Positions 25,089-34,220 are shown, counted from the first letter of the stretch. The stretch: DNA of 53,775 bases from JAVBNN01 sp031551525 (GCA_031551525.1 JAVBNN010000001.1:1-53775), one strand, 5' to 3'. A program made the numbers and translations. The notes: a model not told the origin generated them from the sequence alone.

Positions 25089-25772
25089 TTATGCCGATAT
25101 GTCGACCACACTGCCCATCCAGGGCTCCTGTTTGCGGGCGTTTGTGTCTTTGAGGTCTTTACCGCCAGTTACTTGCAGTTTAGTCATTTCCGCGCGGGCC
25201 GCCGCTTCTTTGGAGCTGGCCGCTGCCGCCACACTGCGGTCCTGCGAAGAAGGGTTCGCCGGGGCGAGCGCCGCGCTGCGCACGATCTGCATCTTCTTGA
25301 CGGTTTTTTCCGGAGTGTTTTCTTCCGCTATATCTATGGGAACTTCCCCGCCCACGATGTATTGCTTGCCATCAGGGCCGGTGGCCTTGTCGTAGCTGAT
25401 GCCGCCGGCATACTGGCCGCCGGTCGCCTTGTGCGCCTGTTCGTGCGCCTTTACTTCCATTTCAATGCCGCGTAGTTCAGTTATCTGGCGCTCTACCTGT
25501 TTTTGTTCTTCTGGGCTTTTGCCTCGGCGCCAAAATTCACCGGTAGAGTCACTGGAGGCCTTTTTGTCAGTATCTTTTTTGTTTTTGCCGCCGGCCTGTT
25601 TGCCTTTCCCCTCTTCCTGCGCCACAGGCACAGCCAAAGAAGGCCGTACTTCCGCGGCCTTATCTTTAAAAGGGTTAGCTTCGCCGGTCGGCGTTTTGTC
25701 TTCTTTTTGCGCTATGGGTGGTTGATTGAAAAGTACTATGGGCGAAAACCTGGCTGCCGGGCTGATCGACAT
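25089..25772 (-). CDS. Putative metalloprotease of the CJM1_0395/SprA-related family
   Basis: A 227-residue protein without a clear signal peptide. Residues 1-95 are low-complexity, Lys/Pro/Ala-rich and probably disordered. The core (about 96-165) holds MEVKAHEQAHKATGGQYAGG, with an HEQAH zinc-protease-like motif, and the family segment YDKATGPDGKQYIVGGEVPID. The tail is Ala-rich. The family is widespread but uncharacterised, and proteolysis has not been shown. The ATG follows AGGTG. Confidence 0.75.
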   Translation of the reverse strand: MSISPAARFSPIVLFNQPPIAQKEDKTPTGEANPFKDKAAEVRPSLAVPVAQEEGKGKQAGGKNKKDTDKKASSDSTGEFWRRGKSPEEQKQVERQITELRGIEMEVKAHEQAHKATGGQYAGGISYDKATGPDGKQYIVGGEVPIDIAEENTPEKTVKKMQIVRSAALAPANPSSQDRSVAAAASSKEAAARAEMTKLQVTGGKDLKDTNARKQEPWMGSVVDISA

Positions 25773-25846
25773 CCTACACCTCGTCCAAATAAATGATTAT
25801 TTACAAACATTTTAACACAATTATCAGATAATGTTAATAGTTTTTC

Positions 25847-26860
25847 TCAAATAGTCCGGTTATCAGCCTCGGCAATAGTCCGGAGCGCCTGCATGAGATG
25901 GGCGAAGCGCTCGGGCTTTATCGACTGCGGTCCGTCGCATTTAGCTTTCAGGGGATCGTTGTGCACTTCCACCATCAGTCCATCCGCGCCGACCGCGATG
26001 GCCGCTTTGGAGAGAGCTTCCACCATCCACCACATCCCGGCGGCATGGCTGGGATCTACTACGATGGGCAGGTGGCTGAGTTTTTTTACAGCCAGTACAG
26101 CTGAGAGATCAAGCGTATTTCTGGTGTAGGTTTCAAAAGTCCTGATACCGCGCTCACAGAGCACAACTTTTTCGTTTCCAGCCGCCATGATGTATTCGGC
26201 GGACATCAGCCATTCTTCAATAGTCGCGCTCAAACCGCGTTTTAATAGTACAGGCTTGTCAGTTTCACCGACTGCGCGCAAAAGGTCAAAGTTCTGCATG
26301 TTGCGCGCGCCGATCTGTATAACGTCAACATCCTCGACAAAGCGCGGCAGACGGTCAGTCGCCATAATTTCAGAAACGATGGGCAGCCCGGTCTCTGCGC
26401 GGGCTTTTTTCAAAAGATCGAGCCCCTCTTCTTTCATGCCCTGAAAGCTGTACGGTGAAGAACGCGGCTTGAAAGCGCCACCGCGTAAAAATGTAGCCCC
26501 GGCGGTTTTTACATCTTTAGCGATGCTGGTTATCTGCTCTTCATTTTCCACCGAACAAGGCCCTGCTATCACAGCCACCCGTCCGCCGCCGATAGTCGCG
26601 CCGCCCACCTCTATGATGGTATCCTCCGGATGAAAGGCCCGGTTAGCCTTTTTATACGGCTCTTGCACGGATAGAACCTTCTCCACAAAATCAAAGGCGT
26701 TCATGTGTTCTCTGTCTACATTGTAGGTATCGCCCACCACGCCTATTATGTTCTGGAATTCGCCGTAAGTGATCCATGAACTACAGTTGACCTCTTCCAA
26801 CTGCTTTATTATGATATCCATCTGTTCCTTGCTCGCGCCTTGACGCATTACGATGACCAT
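25847..26860 (-). CDS. aroF: 3-deoxy-7-phosphoheptulonate (DAHP) synthase
   Basis: This enzyme catalyses the first step of the shikimate pathway, condensing phosphoenolpyruvate with erythrose 4-phosphate. At 337 residues it is the type I-beta form. A ferredoxin-like/ACT-like regulatory segment (about 1-68) precedes the barrel, with VAVIAGPCSVENEEQ, FLRGGAFKPRSSPYSFQG, the lysine in VLLKRGLSATIEEW and the metal-site region VVDPSHAAG and LMVEVHNDP. The N-terminal domain suggests feedback control by aromatic amino acids. It is monocistronic with its own promoter. Confidence 0.95.
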   Translation of the reverse strand: MVIVMRQGASKEQMDIIIKQLEEVNCSSWITYGEFQNIIGVVGDTYNVDREHMNAFDFVEKVLSVQEPYKKANRAFHPEDTIIEVGGATIGGGRVAVIAGPCSVENEEQITSIAKDVKTAGATFLRGGAFKPRSSPYSFQGMKEEGLDLLKKARAETGLPIVSEIMATDRLPRFVEDVDVIQIGARNMQNFDLLRAVGETDKPVLLKRGLSATIEEWLMSAEYIMAAGNEKVVLCERGIRTFETYTRNTLDLSAVLAVKKLSHLPIVVDPSHAAGMWWMVEALSKAAIAVGADGLMVEVHNDPLKAKCDGPQSIKPERFAHLMQALRTIAEADNRTI

Positions 26861-26896
26861 GAAACGCCTCCTAAAAATGCTTACATATTAATAGTG

Positions 26897-26926
26897 ATTT
26901 TATCATATTTTTTGCATTATGTGTAA
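26897..26926 (-). promoter_or_regulatory. Probable promoter of aroF
   Basis: On the minus strand TTACAC (26921-26926) and TAAAAT (26897-26902) are 18 bp apart, 36 bp upstream of the start codon. Confidence 0.45.
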
Positions 26927-26994
26927 TTTTATTTTTGCAGCCAAATTGTAATAGGGTTTACAAATACAAGCGATTTATATTTTTTTCGCAAGCA

Positions 26995-27023
26995 TTGGAA
27001 AAATCCACTTTATATAGTAAAAT
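26995..27023 (+). promoter_or_regulatory. Promoter of the rubredoxin gene
   Basis: TTGGAA (26995-27000) and TAAAAT (27018-27023) are separated by 17 bp, about 47 bp upstream of the start codon. Confidence 0.6.
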
Positions 27024-27070
27024 AGAAATAACCTTTCTTAAACGATAAATATAATTACGGGGGTAATAAT

Positions 27071-27184
27071 ATGGCTAAATGGGAATGCACTGTCTGCGGC
27101 TACATCCACGAAGGGGATACTCCGCCCGACGAATGTCCGGTTTGCGGCGTAGGCCCTGAGTCTTTCATCGAAGTAAAAGAATAG
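27071..27184 (+). CDS. Mini-rubredoxin (rubrerythrin-type rubredoxin domain)
   Basis: A 37-residue iron protein. It has two CxxC knuckles (C6-C9 and C22-C25) in the pattern WECTVCGYIHEG...PPDECPVCG, giving an Fe(Cys)4 centre. The 12-residue spacing between knuckles matches the C-terminal domain of rubrerythrin rather than classical ~53-residue rubredoxins. It probably carries electrons for peroxide or oxygen detoxification in an anaerobe. The start follows GGGGG, and the gene has its own promoter and terminator. Confidence 0.88.
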   Translation: MAKWECTVCGYIHEGDTPPDECPVCGVGPESFIEVKE

Positions 27185-27197
27185 TTAATCGTAAAGA

Positions 27198-27233
27198 AAA
27201 ACCCCTTCAGTGTAAACTGAAGGGGTTTTCTTT
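27198..27233. terminator. Bidirectional terminator
   Basis: A 13-bp stem AAAACCCCTTCAG/CTGAAGGGGTTTT has a 6-nt loop and T-rich sequence on both sides. It ends the rubredoxin transcript and the convergent butyryl-CoA operon. Confidence 0.85.
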
Positions 27234-27241
27234 ATGCAACT

Positions 27242-28015
27242 TTAAAATTTTGCCGGCCGTTTTTCTAAAAAGGCGGACATTCCTTCTTTTTGTTCGGAGT
27301 TGGCAAAACATTCGCCAAATTTTATGGCTTCCATTTGGTTTCCCGCCCGAAGACCCATTTCATGACCGGCGTTTATCGCCTGTTTGGCTATTTTTACAGC
27401 ATTCGGACTTTTCCCGGCGATCTCCGCCGCCAGTTTTTTCGCCTCAATCAGCAGTTCGCCGTCGCTGACCAGCATGTCAGCCAGGCCGATGCGCAGGGCT
27501 TCCTGGGCATTTATTATGCGCGCGGACATTATGAGCATTTTGGCCACTCCCTTACCCACGAGGCGCATCAGACGCTGCGTTCCGCCAAAGCCCGGTATGA
27601 TGCCAAGGTTTACTTCCGGCTGGCCAAATTTTGCTTTTTCCGATATTATGCGTATATCGCAAGCCATGGCCAGTTCGCATCCCCCGCCGAGGGCAAAGCC
27701 GTTTATTGCGGCAATGACCGGTTTATCAAGGTTTTCTATTTTTTCAAACACTTCGTGACCCAAGAGGGCAAATTCCCGGACGCCTTGCGCGTCGAGATTG
27801 ACCATTTCAGAGATGTCCGCTCCGGCAACAAAGGCTTTTTCTCCGGCGCCGGTCAGAATGACCGCTTTGACCGTTTTATCGCCTTCTAACTCCAGCATGG
27901 CCTTTTTCAGCTCGGAGAGCACCTCGCTGTTGAGCGCGTTCATGACTTGCGGCCTGTTGATAGTCACGACCCCCAATAGACCTTCTCTATCTACTAAAAG
28001 GTGTTTATAGTCCAT
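27242..28015 (-). CDS. crt: Enoyl-CoA hydratase / crotonase
   Basis: A 257-residue crotonase. The oxyanion-hole segment FVAGADISEM and both catalytic glutamates (GGGCELAMACDIRI and GQPEVNLGIIPGFGGTQRL) are present. It interconverts 3-hydroxybutyryl-CoA and crotonyl-CoA. It is the last gene of the minus-strand operon bcd-hbd-thl-crt, 15 bp after thl. In the same cell crotonyl-CoA would also be the product of AbfD, so Crt links the two routes. Confidence 0.93.
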   Translation of the reverse strand: MDYKHLLVDREGLLGVVTINRPQVMNALNSEVLSELKKAMLELEGDKTVKAVILTGAGEKAFVAGADISEMVNLDAQGVREFALLGHEVFEKIENLDKPVIAAINGFALGGGCELAMACDIRIISEKAKFGQPEVNLGIIPGFGGTQRLMRLVGKGVAKMLIMSARIINAQEALRIGLADMLVSDGELLIEAKKLAAEIAGKSPNAVKIAKQAINAGHEMGLRAGNQMEAIKFGECFANSEQKEGMSAFLEKRPAKF

Positions 28016-28030
28016 GTTGACCCTCCTTAT

Positions 28031-29209
28031 TTACAAAAGTTCGACCACAGCAGCCGCGCCCTGCCCTCCGCCTATGCAAAGCGTTGCCAGACCGCGCTTT
28101 GCGCCGCGTTTTTTCATGGCATATAACAATGTAACCAGTATACGCGCGCCGGATGCTCCTATGGGGTGGCCGAGCGCAATGGCGCCGCCATTGACATTGA
28201 CTTTAGCCCCGTCAAACCCTAGTTCCTTGCCTACCGCGCACCACTGGGCGGCAAACGCTTCATTGGCTTCGATGAGGTCTATATCTTTCAGCGCTACCCC
28301 TGCTTTTGACAGAGCATTTTTAGAGGCCGGCACCGGGCCGATGCCCATTATCTCCGGCGCAACGCCGGCGCTGGCATAGCTGAGTATTTTGGCCATTGGT
28401 TTAAGGCCGAGTTCTTTGGCTTTGTCTGCTGACATAATAACAAAAGCCGCAGCACCATCATTTATGCCGGAAGCGTTACCGGCTGTGACAGTGCCGTCTT
28501 TTTTGAAGGCGGTACCTAGTTTAGCGAGTTTATCTGCGCTGGCATCCTGTTTGGGATATTCGTCAGTATCAAAAACTATATCGCCCTTTTTGCCCTTTAT
28601 AACGACCGATACTATTTCCTCTTTAAAAGCGCCTTCGGCTATGGCCCGGCAAGCTTTCTCCTGGGATGCGAGCGCGACCTTGTCCTGTTCTTCACGGCTG
28701 ACCGAATATTTTTCCGCAACGTTTTCCGCCGTTATGCCCATATGGTAGTTGTTAAAAGCGTCCCACAGGCCATCTTTTACCATTACGTCCACCAGTTTGC
28801 CGTCGCCCATACGGTAGCCCCAGCGTGCTTTTTCAAGGGCAAAGGGAGTCTGGCTCATGTTTTCCATGCCGCCGGCTACTACGATATCGGCATCGCCCGC
28901 AATTATGGCTTGGCGCGCCAGCCCTACGGCTTTTAGGCCGCTGCCGCATACTTTATTTATGGTAAAGCTGGGGGTCTCTACCGGCACACCGGCTTTTATC
29001 GAAGCCTGACGAGCGGTATTCTGCCCCTGGGCGGTCTGCAAAACATGCCCCATGATGACTTCATCTACTTGCTGCGGTTTTATGCCGGCACGGACGATCG
29101 CTTCTCTTATTGCTATGGCTCCGAGTTCCGTAGCGTTAATATCGGATAACCCCCCGTTGAAACTGCCGACGGGTGTACGGGCAGCAGAGACTATTACTAC
29201 TTCTTTCAT
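28031..29209 (-). CDS. thlA: Acetyl-CoA C-acetyltransferase (thiolase)
   Basis: A 392-residue biosynthetic thiolase. It has the acylated cysteine in NKVCGSGLKAV (about residue 88), NEAFAAQ, the histidine in ALGHPIGASG and the second cysteine in ATLCIGGGQG. It condenses two acetyl-CoA to acetoacetyl-CoA, or cleaves it. It lies 17 bp after hbd and 15 bp before crt, and its GGAGTGA ribosome site overlaps the hbd-thl gap. Confidence 0.94.
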   Translation of the reverse strand: MKEVVIVSAARTPVGSFNGGLSDINATELGAIAIREAIVRAGIKPQQVDEVIMGHVLQTAQGQNTARQASIKAGVPVETPSFTINKVCGSGLKAVGLARQAIIAGDADIVVAGGMENMSQTPFALEKARWGYRMGDGKLVDVMVKDGLWDAFNNYHMGITAENVAEKYSVSREEQDKVALASQEKACRAIAEGAFKEEIVSVVIKGKKGDIVFDTDEYPKQDASADKLAKLGTAFKKDGTVTAGNASGINDGAAAFVIMSADKAKELGLKPMAKILSYASAGVAPEIMGIGPVPASKNALSKAGVALKDIDLIEANEAFAAQWCAVGKELGFDGAKVNVNGGAIALGHPIGASGARILVTLLYAMKKRGAKRGLATLCIGGGQGAAAVVELL

Positions 29210-29226
29210 TTACATCACTCCTTACA

Positions 29227-30081
29227 TCAGTTGTATTTGAAAAAGCCTTCTCCGCTTTTACGCCCCAGTTTGCCGGCGCTGACCATACGTTTAAAAATAA
29301 GAGCCGGGCGGTATTTGGTATCCTGGAATTCGTCATATAATACTTGCATGATGGCAAGGACTGTATCATTGCCAATAAGATCGCTCAAAGCCAAAGGCCC
29401 GATCGGGTGGCTCGCGCCATTGAGCATAGCTTTGTCGATGACTTCGGCACTGGCCACTCCTTCTTCAAACAGTAACGCCGCTTCGTTTATCATGGGAATA
29501 AGTATGCGGTTGACTACAAAACCAGGAGCGTCTTTTTGGATGTTCGCCACTGCTTTGCCAAGTTTTTCCCCTACTTCGGCGGCAACTTCGCAGGTCGAAG
29601 GCGCTGTTTTTAGTCCTGGAATCAGTTCAAGGAGTTTCATGACAGGTACGGGGTTAAAAAAGTGCATACCGATAACTTTTTCCGGCCGTTTCGTAGCCGA
29701 AGCTATCTTGGTTATGGAAATGGAAGAAGTGTTGCTGGCCAGGACAGTTTCCGCCGGACACAGTTCATCGAGTTTTTTAAAGAGTTCAAGTTTCAGTTCT
29801 GCGTTTTCGGTGGCAGCTTCGATAACGAGGTCTACTGCGCAGGCGGGTTTATCGATATCCGGGCAAAGACTGAGGCCACTCAGCCATTTGGCTGTATCTT
29901 CATTGGTGGCTTTGCCTTTTTCCACCATTTTTCCGTAAGCTTTTTCCAGCCGCCCTTTCAGGCTGTCAACGGCCGGTTTATAAACGTCATATGCGTTTAC
30001 CTGATAGCCGCCCGTCAAAAGTACCTGAATGATGCCGCTACCCATTTGGCCTGTACCGATAACAAGAATTTTGTTTACCAT
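29227..30081 (-). CDS. hbd: 3-hydroxybutyryl-CoA dehydrogenase
   Basis: A 284-residue enzyme reducing acetoacetyl-CoA to 3-hydroxybutyryl-CoA. The N-terminal Rossmann motif VIGTGQMGSGIIQVL and the catalytic segment GMHFFNPVPVMKLLELI (containing the catalytic histidine) are clear, followed by the helical dimerisation domain. A GTG four codons upstream lies within the ribosome site, so the ATG at 30079-30081 is chosen. It is the second gene of the bcd-hbd-thl-crt operon. Confidence 0.95.
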   Translation of the reverse strand: MVNKILVIGTGQMGSGIIQVLLTGGYQVNAYDVYKPAVDSLKGRLEKAYGKMVEKGKATNEDTAKWLSGLSLCPDIDKPACAVDLVIEAATENAELKLELFKKLDELCPAETVLASNTSSISITKIASATKRPEKVIGMHFFNPVPVMKLLELIPGLKTAPSTCEVAAEVGEKLGKAVANIQKDAPGFVVNRILIPMINEAALLFEEGVASAEVIDKAMLNGASHPIGPLALSDLIGNDTVLAIMQVLYDEFQDTKYRPALIFKRMVSAGKLGRKSGEGFFKYN

Positions 30082-30108
30082 AATCAAACTCACCTCTCAC
30101 AAATTAAT

Positions 30109-31245
30109 TTATGCCAATATATTGGCTGAAATGACCATCCGCTGTACCTGGTTGGTCCCTTCGTATATCTGGGTTATCTTTGCATTGCGCATCAGGCGCT
30201 CCACCGGGTATTCCCGGCTGTAGCCGTAACCGCCGAATACTTGTACTGCGTCCGTGGTGACCGCCATGGCGATATCGGAAGCGAACAGTTTTGCCATAGC
30301 AGCTTCTTTGCCATAGGGTTCACCCGCATCTTTTTTGGCGGCAGCGTTATAAACCAGCCAACGGGCGGCCTGCACTTTGGTGGCCATATCGGCCAGCATA
30401 AAGGCGATGGCCTGATTGCTGGATATTGGTTTGCCAAACTGTACGCGTTCTTTAGAGTATTTTATGGCATGATCAAGGGCTCCCTGGGCTATGCCGAGCG
30501 CTTGAGCGGCTACACCGATACGCCCGCCGTCGAGGGTGGACATGGCGATCTTAAAGCCGTCCCCTTCCTTGCCTAAAAGGTTCGCCACAGGTACTTCAAC
30601 GTTTTCAAAAACCAGTTCATAGGTAGCCGAGGTATGTATGCCCATTTTTTCTTCTTTTTTACCAAAGGAGAAGCCTTTCATATCTTTTTCCAAAATAAAG
30701 GCGGAAATGCCTTTGGTGCCTTTAGCTTTGTCGGTCATGGCAAAAACCACATAGGTATCGGCTTCTTTACCGTTGGTTATGAATATTTTGCTGCCATTGA
30801 TGATATATTTATCGCCATCTTTCACCGCAACGGTCTGTTGGGATGCTGCGTCTGTGCCGGCGTTAGGTTCGGTCAGGCCAAACGCGCCTAGTGTGGCTCC
30901 TTCGCACAGCGGGGTGAGGTATTTTTGCTTTTGTTCTTCGTTGCCGTAAGCAAAAATCGGCCAGGCGCACAGCGATACATGCGCCGACAAGGTTATGCCC
31001 ATGCCGTCGTCTACTTTTGACATTTCTTCAAGCGTGAGGATATAACTCAAGGTATCTCCGCCGGATCCGCCGTATTCTTCTGGAAAACAAATGCCGGTAA
31101 ATCCAAGTTTGCCCATTTCGTCAAATAGTTTTTTAGAGAATTCTGCTTTTTCGTCTCGTTCTGCTACGGTCGGCGCCAGAAATTTCTTGCTGAAATCTGC
31201 CGCCATGTTCTTGATCTCTGCTTGGTCTTCGGTAAATTTAAACAT
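30109..31245 (-). CDS. bcd: Butyryl-CoA dehydrogenase (acyl-CoA dehydrogenase)
   Basis: A 378-residue flavoprotein reducing crotonyl-CoA to butyryl-CoA. It shows the acyl-CoA dehydrogenase signatures AFGLTEPNAGTDA and YGREYPVERLMRNAK-like sequence, and the catalytic glutamate in QIYEGTNQVQR. A frame runs 13 codons upstream, but the ATG at 31243-31245 with AGGAGT fits the family. The partner electron-transfer flavoprotein genes etfBA, usually next to bcd, are absent and must lie elsewhere. Confidence 0.93.
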   Translation of the reverse strand: MFKFTEDQAEIKNMAADFSKKFLAPTVAERDEKAEFSKKLFDEMGKLGFTGICFPEEYGGSGGDTLSYILTLEEMSKVDDGMGITLSAHVSLCAWPIFAYGNEEQKQKYLTPLCEGATLGAFGLTEPNAGTDAASQQTVAVKDGDKYIINGSKIFITNGKEADTYVVFAMTDKAKGTKGISAFILEKDMKGFSFGKKEEKMGIHTSATYELVFENVEVPVANLLGKEGDGFKIAMSTLDGGRIGVAAQALGIAQGALDHAIKYSKERVQFGKPISSNQAIAFMLADMATKVQAARWLVYNAAAKKDAGEPYGKEAAMAKLFASDIAMAVTTDAVQVFGGYGYSREYPVERLMRNAKITQIYEGTNQVQRMVISANILA

Positions 31246-31582
31246 TTTTACCACTCCTCTTAAAAATTTGACAACAAAGTACATATAAATCCTTTATTCA
31301 CTATAAAAGTAGAAAAACCTTTTTTGCTAGAACAAAAATTACTTATCGCAGCAAAAACTTTTTCATATTATAACTATTGCTAATAGCTATGAACATTGTT
31401 GCGGATTGTTAAAGGAATGTTACATTACACACAATAGCTAATTTTACGTTGCATACAATGATGTAAAAAAAGAATTTTATCACTGCTGCATTAATATTTC
31501 GCCTGATAGCTATACGGTATTTTTTATGGTAAAATTATTTAAAGATTTAGCGTTTCTAAATTTTTAAGAGGGGGATTTGTTA
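31246..31582. other. Divergent regulatory region between bcd and the AbfD-like operon
   Basis: About 335 AT-rich bp without a gene. A spaced inverted repeat TTACAT...ATGTAA brackets about 31417-31467 and encloses related ACACAATAG and ATACAATGA blocks, a possible operator. TAAAAT near 31532 is a candidate -10 for the plus-strand operon, with a poor -35. Both acyl-CoA operons could be controlled from here. Confidence 0.4.
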
Positions 31583-33037
31583 ATGAAAACCGGCAATGAA
31601 TATGTGGAAAGTCTGCGCAACCGTAAAATAAAAGTGTATGTAAAAGGAGCGCTCTTAGAGAGCGAAAAAGTGGTCGACCACCCATTTATAAGGGCGCATG
31701 TAAATGCCGCGGCCATGACCTACAATCTGGCTCTTAATCCTGACAATCAGGCTCTGATGGTGGTTGATTCCCATCTTACCGGCAAAAAAATAAACCGTTT
31801 CACACATATACACCAAAGCACTGATGATTTGCTGAAGAAGGTAAAGATGCTGCGGATGATCTCGCAACAGACCGGCACCTGCTACCAGCGCATCGTTGGA
31901 TTTGACGCGCTCAACACGCTTTATGCCACTACTTTTGAAATGGATAAAAAACTGGGTACCGAATACCACGAACGCCTGAAAAAGTTTCTCGCCTATATCC
32001 AGGAGACCGACTTTATGGTGGCCGGAGCCATGACCGACCCCAAGGGCGACCGCAGTCTGCGTCCCAGCCAGCAGTCCGACCCTGATTTGTTCGTCCACAT
32101 CGTCGAGAAAAACGACCAGGGCATCGTCATCCGCGGCGCCAAAGCTCACATGACCGGCATGGTCAATTCGCATGAGATGCTCATCATGCCCACTATGGCC
32201 ATGACCGAAGATGATAAAAACTATGCCGTGTCCTGCGCCATCCCTGTCGATGCGGAGGGCGTCTTGCACATTTTCGGTCGTCAAACCAACGATGACCGAA
32301 AATGCGATGGCGAGATAGACCAGGGTAACGCCCGCTACGGTATTGTCGGAGGCGAGTGTCTTACTGTTCTTGAGAATGTTTTCGTTCCCTGGGAGCGGGT
32401 CTTTATGTGCGGCGAGGTAGAGTTCTCCGGTATGCTGGTCGAGCGTTTTGCCTGTTATCATCGGCAAAACTACGGCGGCTGCAAAGGCGGCGTTTCAGAT
32501 ATCGTCATAGGTGCGGCGGCTGTTATGGCCGATTACAGCGGCTACGGCAAGGCTGCTCACGTAAAAGAAAAGATAAATGAAATGATCCATATGGCGGAAA
32601 CACTATACGCCTGCTCTATCGCCTGCTCCGCCGAAGGAAAACCTACCGCTTCAGGAGCTTATTATGTAGACCCGCTGCTGGCGAATGTCGGCAAACATAA
32701 TGTGACCAAACTCATCTACGATATCGACCGGCTGGCTCAGGACATAGCAGGCGGCCTCGTAGCCACCCTGCCGTCCGAATCCGATCTTAAACACCCTGAG
32801 ATAGGCAAATATGTGGATAAATATTTCAAAGGCACGGCGTCCGTACCAACAGAAGACCGTATGCGCATGGCCAGACTGATAGAAAACATGACCGGCGGCA
32901 CGGCGCTTATCGAAAGCATGCACGGCGCTGGTTCTCCGCAGGCGCAAAAAGTGATGTACTCCAAGCTGTCTAATCTCGAACACAAAAAGCGGCGCGCTAT
33001 GATGCTAGCCGGGGTAAAAAACAAAGACAAGGAGTGA
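31583..33037 (+). CDS. 4-hydroxybutyryl-CoA dehydratase-like flavoprotein lacking one Fe-S cysteine
   Basis: A 484-residue member of the AbfD / 4-hydroxyphenylacetate 3-hydroxylase fold family. It aligns end to end with the canonical AbfD at 48198-49649. In AbfD of Clostridium aminobutyricum a [4Fe-4S] cluster is held by two cysteines in CxxxC plus a His and a Cys. Here C100 is kept, but the second cysteine is Ile104 (ATC at 31892-31894). H293 and C300 (YHRQNYGGCK) and the glutamate in IESMHGAGSPQAQ are kept. The chemistry may be altered, for example isomerase only or a different substrate. The ATG at 31583 follows GAGGGGG. It leads an operon with a thiolase and an SDR. Confidence 0.85.
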   Translation: MKTGNEYVESLRNRKIKVYVKGALLESEKVVDHPFIRAHVNAAAMTYNLALNPDNQALMVVDSHLTGKKINRFTHIHQSTDDLLKKVKMLRMISQQTGTCYQRIVGFDALNTLYATTFEMDKKLGTEYHERLKKFLAYIQETDFMVAGAMTDPKGDRSLRPSQQSDPDLFVHIVEKNDQGIVIRGAKAHMTGMVNSHEMLIMPTMAMTEDDKNYAVSCAIPVDAEGVLHIFGRQTNDDRKCDGEIDQGNARYGIVGGECLTVLENVFVPWERVFMCGEVEFSGMLVERFACYHRQNYGGCKGGVSDIVIGAAAVMADYSGYGKAAHVKEKINEMIHMAETLYACSIACSAEGKPTASGAYYVDPLLANVGKHNVTKLIYDIDRLAQDIAGGLVATLPSESDLKHPEIGKYVDKYFKGTASVPTEDRMRMARLIENMTGGTALIESMHGAGSPQAQKVMYSKLSNLEHKKRRAMMLAGVKNKDKE

Positions 33038-33041
33038 ATAT

Positions 33042-34220
33042 ATGCGTAAAGTAGTTGTCACAGCCGCCAAACGCACTCCCATCGGTGATTTTCTCGGCGC
33101 TTTCAAAGATATCAGCGCCGTCGACCTTGGTGTTGCCGCCGTCAACGCCGCTCTTTGCCAGACGGGCATACCGGCAGGCCTGGTGGAGGAGGTAGCCTGC
33201 GGCATGATATACAAGGCGGGCGCCAAAGGAAACCCCGCCCGGCAGATACAGCTCAAATGCGGCATGCCGACGGACAGTTACGCCTATACGGTAGACCAGC
33301 AGTGCGGCTCGGGCATGAAAGCGTTCGAACTGGCCAGCCAGTCCATAATGCTCGGCAAAACCGATATAGCGGTCGCCGTCGGCACCGAGAGCATGTCGCA
33401 AACCCCCTACCTCTTGACCCGGGCACGCGAAGGCTATCGCATGGGCAATTCGGGCGTCAAAGATTCCATGCTCAACGATGGGTTGATCTGCGCCATAATG
33501 GATTACCATATGGGCCGGACAGCGGAAAACTTGGCTGAAATATACGGCATCAGCCGCGAAAGTCAGGATGAACTGGCTTGTCTTAGCCACAAGAGAGCCC
33601 TTAAAGCAATAGAAAACGGCGTTTTCCATGAAGAAATCACCCCTGTCACTATTACCGGCAAAAAAGGTACGGCTATCATAGATACGGACGAACATCCGCG
33701 CGCCGACGTGAGCCTTGAAAAACTGGCGGCGATGAAACCGTCCTTTATCAAAGACGGCACCGTTACGGCGGGCAACGCTTCCGGCGTCAACGACGGAGCT
33801 GCCGCGCTGATACTTATGTCACTCGAAAAGGCCAACGAACTCGGTATAAAGCCGCTGGCCGAAATAGTAGCCACCGCTTGCGCCGGGGTAAAACCGGAAG
33901 TAATGGGTATCGGGCCCGTGAAGGCCATACCAAAAGCTCTGGCTTACGCTGGGCTTACGGCAAATGACATCGGCTACTATGAAATAAACGAGGCTTTTGC
34001 CGCCCAATTTCTGGCTGTTCAAAAAGAGCTCGGCCTTGATATGAAAAAAGTCAACGCCAACGGTTCCGGCATAGGCCTTGGCCATCCGGTGGGCTGTACC
34101 GCCGCCCGGATCATCGTTTCGCTCATCTATGAAATGAAGCGGCAACGAGTAGATCACGGTGTGGCGTCTTTATGCGTGGGCGGTGGCCCGGCCATAGCTA
34201 CTGTACTAAAAAGAATGTAA
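33042..34220 (+). CDS. Thiolase (acetyl-CoA acetyltransferase family), second copy
   Basis: A 392-residue thiolase with the full catalytic set: QQCGSGMKAF, NEAFAAQF, LGHPVGCTAAR and ASLCVGGGPA. It starts 4 bp after the AbfD-like gene, so the two are translated together. Being distinct from the copy in the bcd operon, it may act on a different 3-oxoacyl-CoA. The neighbouring SDR could supply that 3-oxo group. The true substrate cannot be told from sequence. Confidence 0.9.
   Translation: MRKVVVTAAKRTPIGDFLGAFKDISAVDLGVAAVNAALCQTGIPAGLVEEVACGMIYKAGAKGNPARQIQLKCGMPTDSYAYTVDQQCGSGMKAFELASQSIMLGKTDIAVAVGTESMSQTPYLLTRAREGYRMGNSGVKDSMLNDGLICAIMDYHMGRTAENLAEIYGISRESQDELACLSHKRALKAIENGVFHEEITPVTITGKKGTAIIDTDEHPRADVSLEKLAAMKPSFIKDGTVTAGNASGVNDGAAALILMSLEKANELGIKPLAEIVATACAGVKPEVMGIGPVKAIPKALAYAGLTANDIGYYEINEAFAAQFLAVQKELGLDMKKVNANGSGIGLGHPVGCTAARIIVSLIYEMKRQRVDHGVASLCVGGGPAIATVLKRM

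Noticed and set aside
31655..32467. Minus-strand 270-codon frame opposite the AbfD-like gene
   Set aside because: It is antisense to a well-supported coding sequence and its composition (His/Gly-rich) is typical of a mirror frame.
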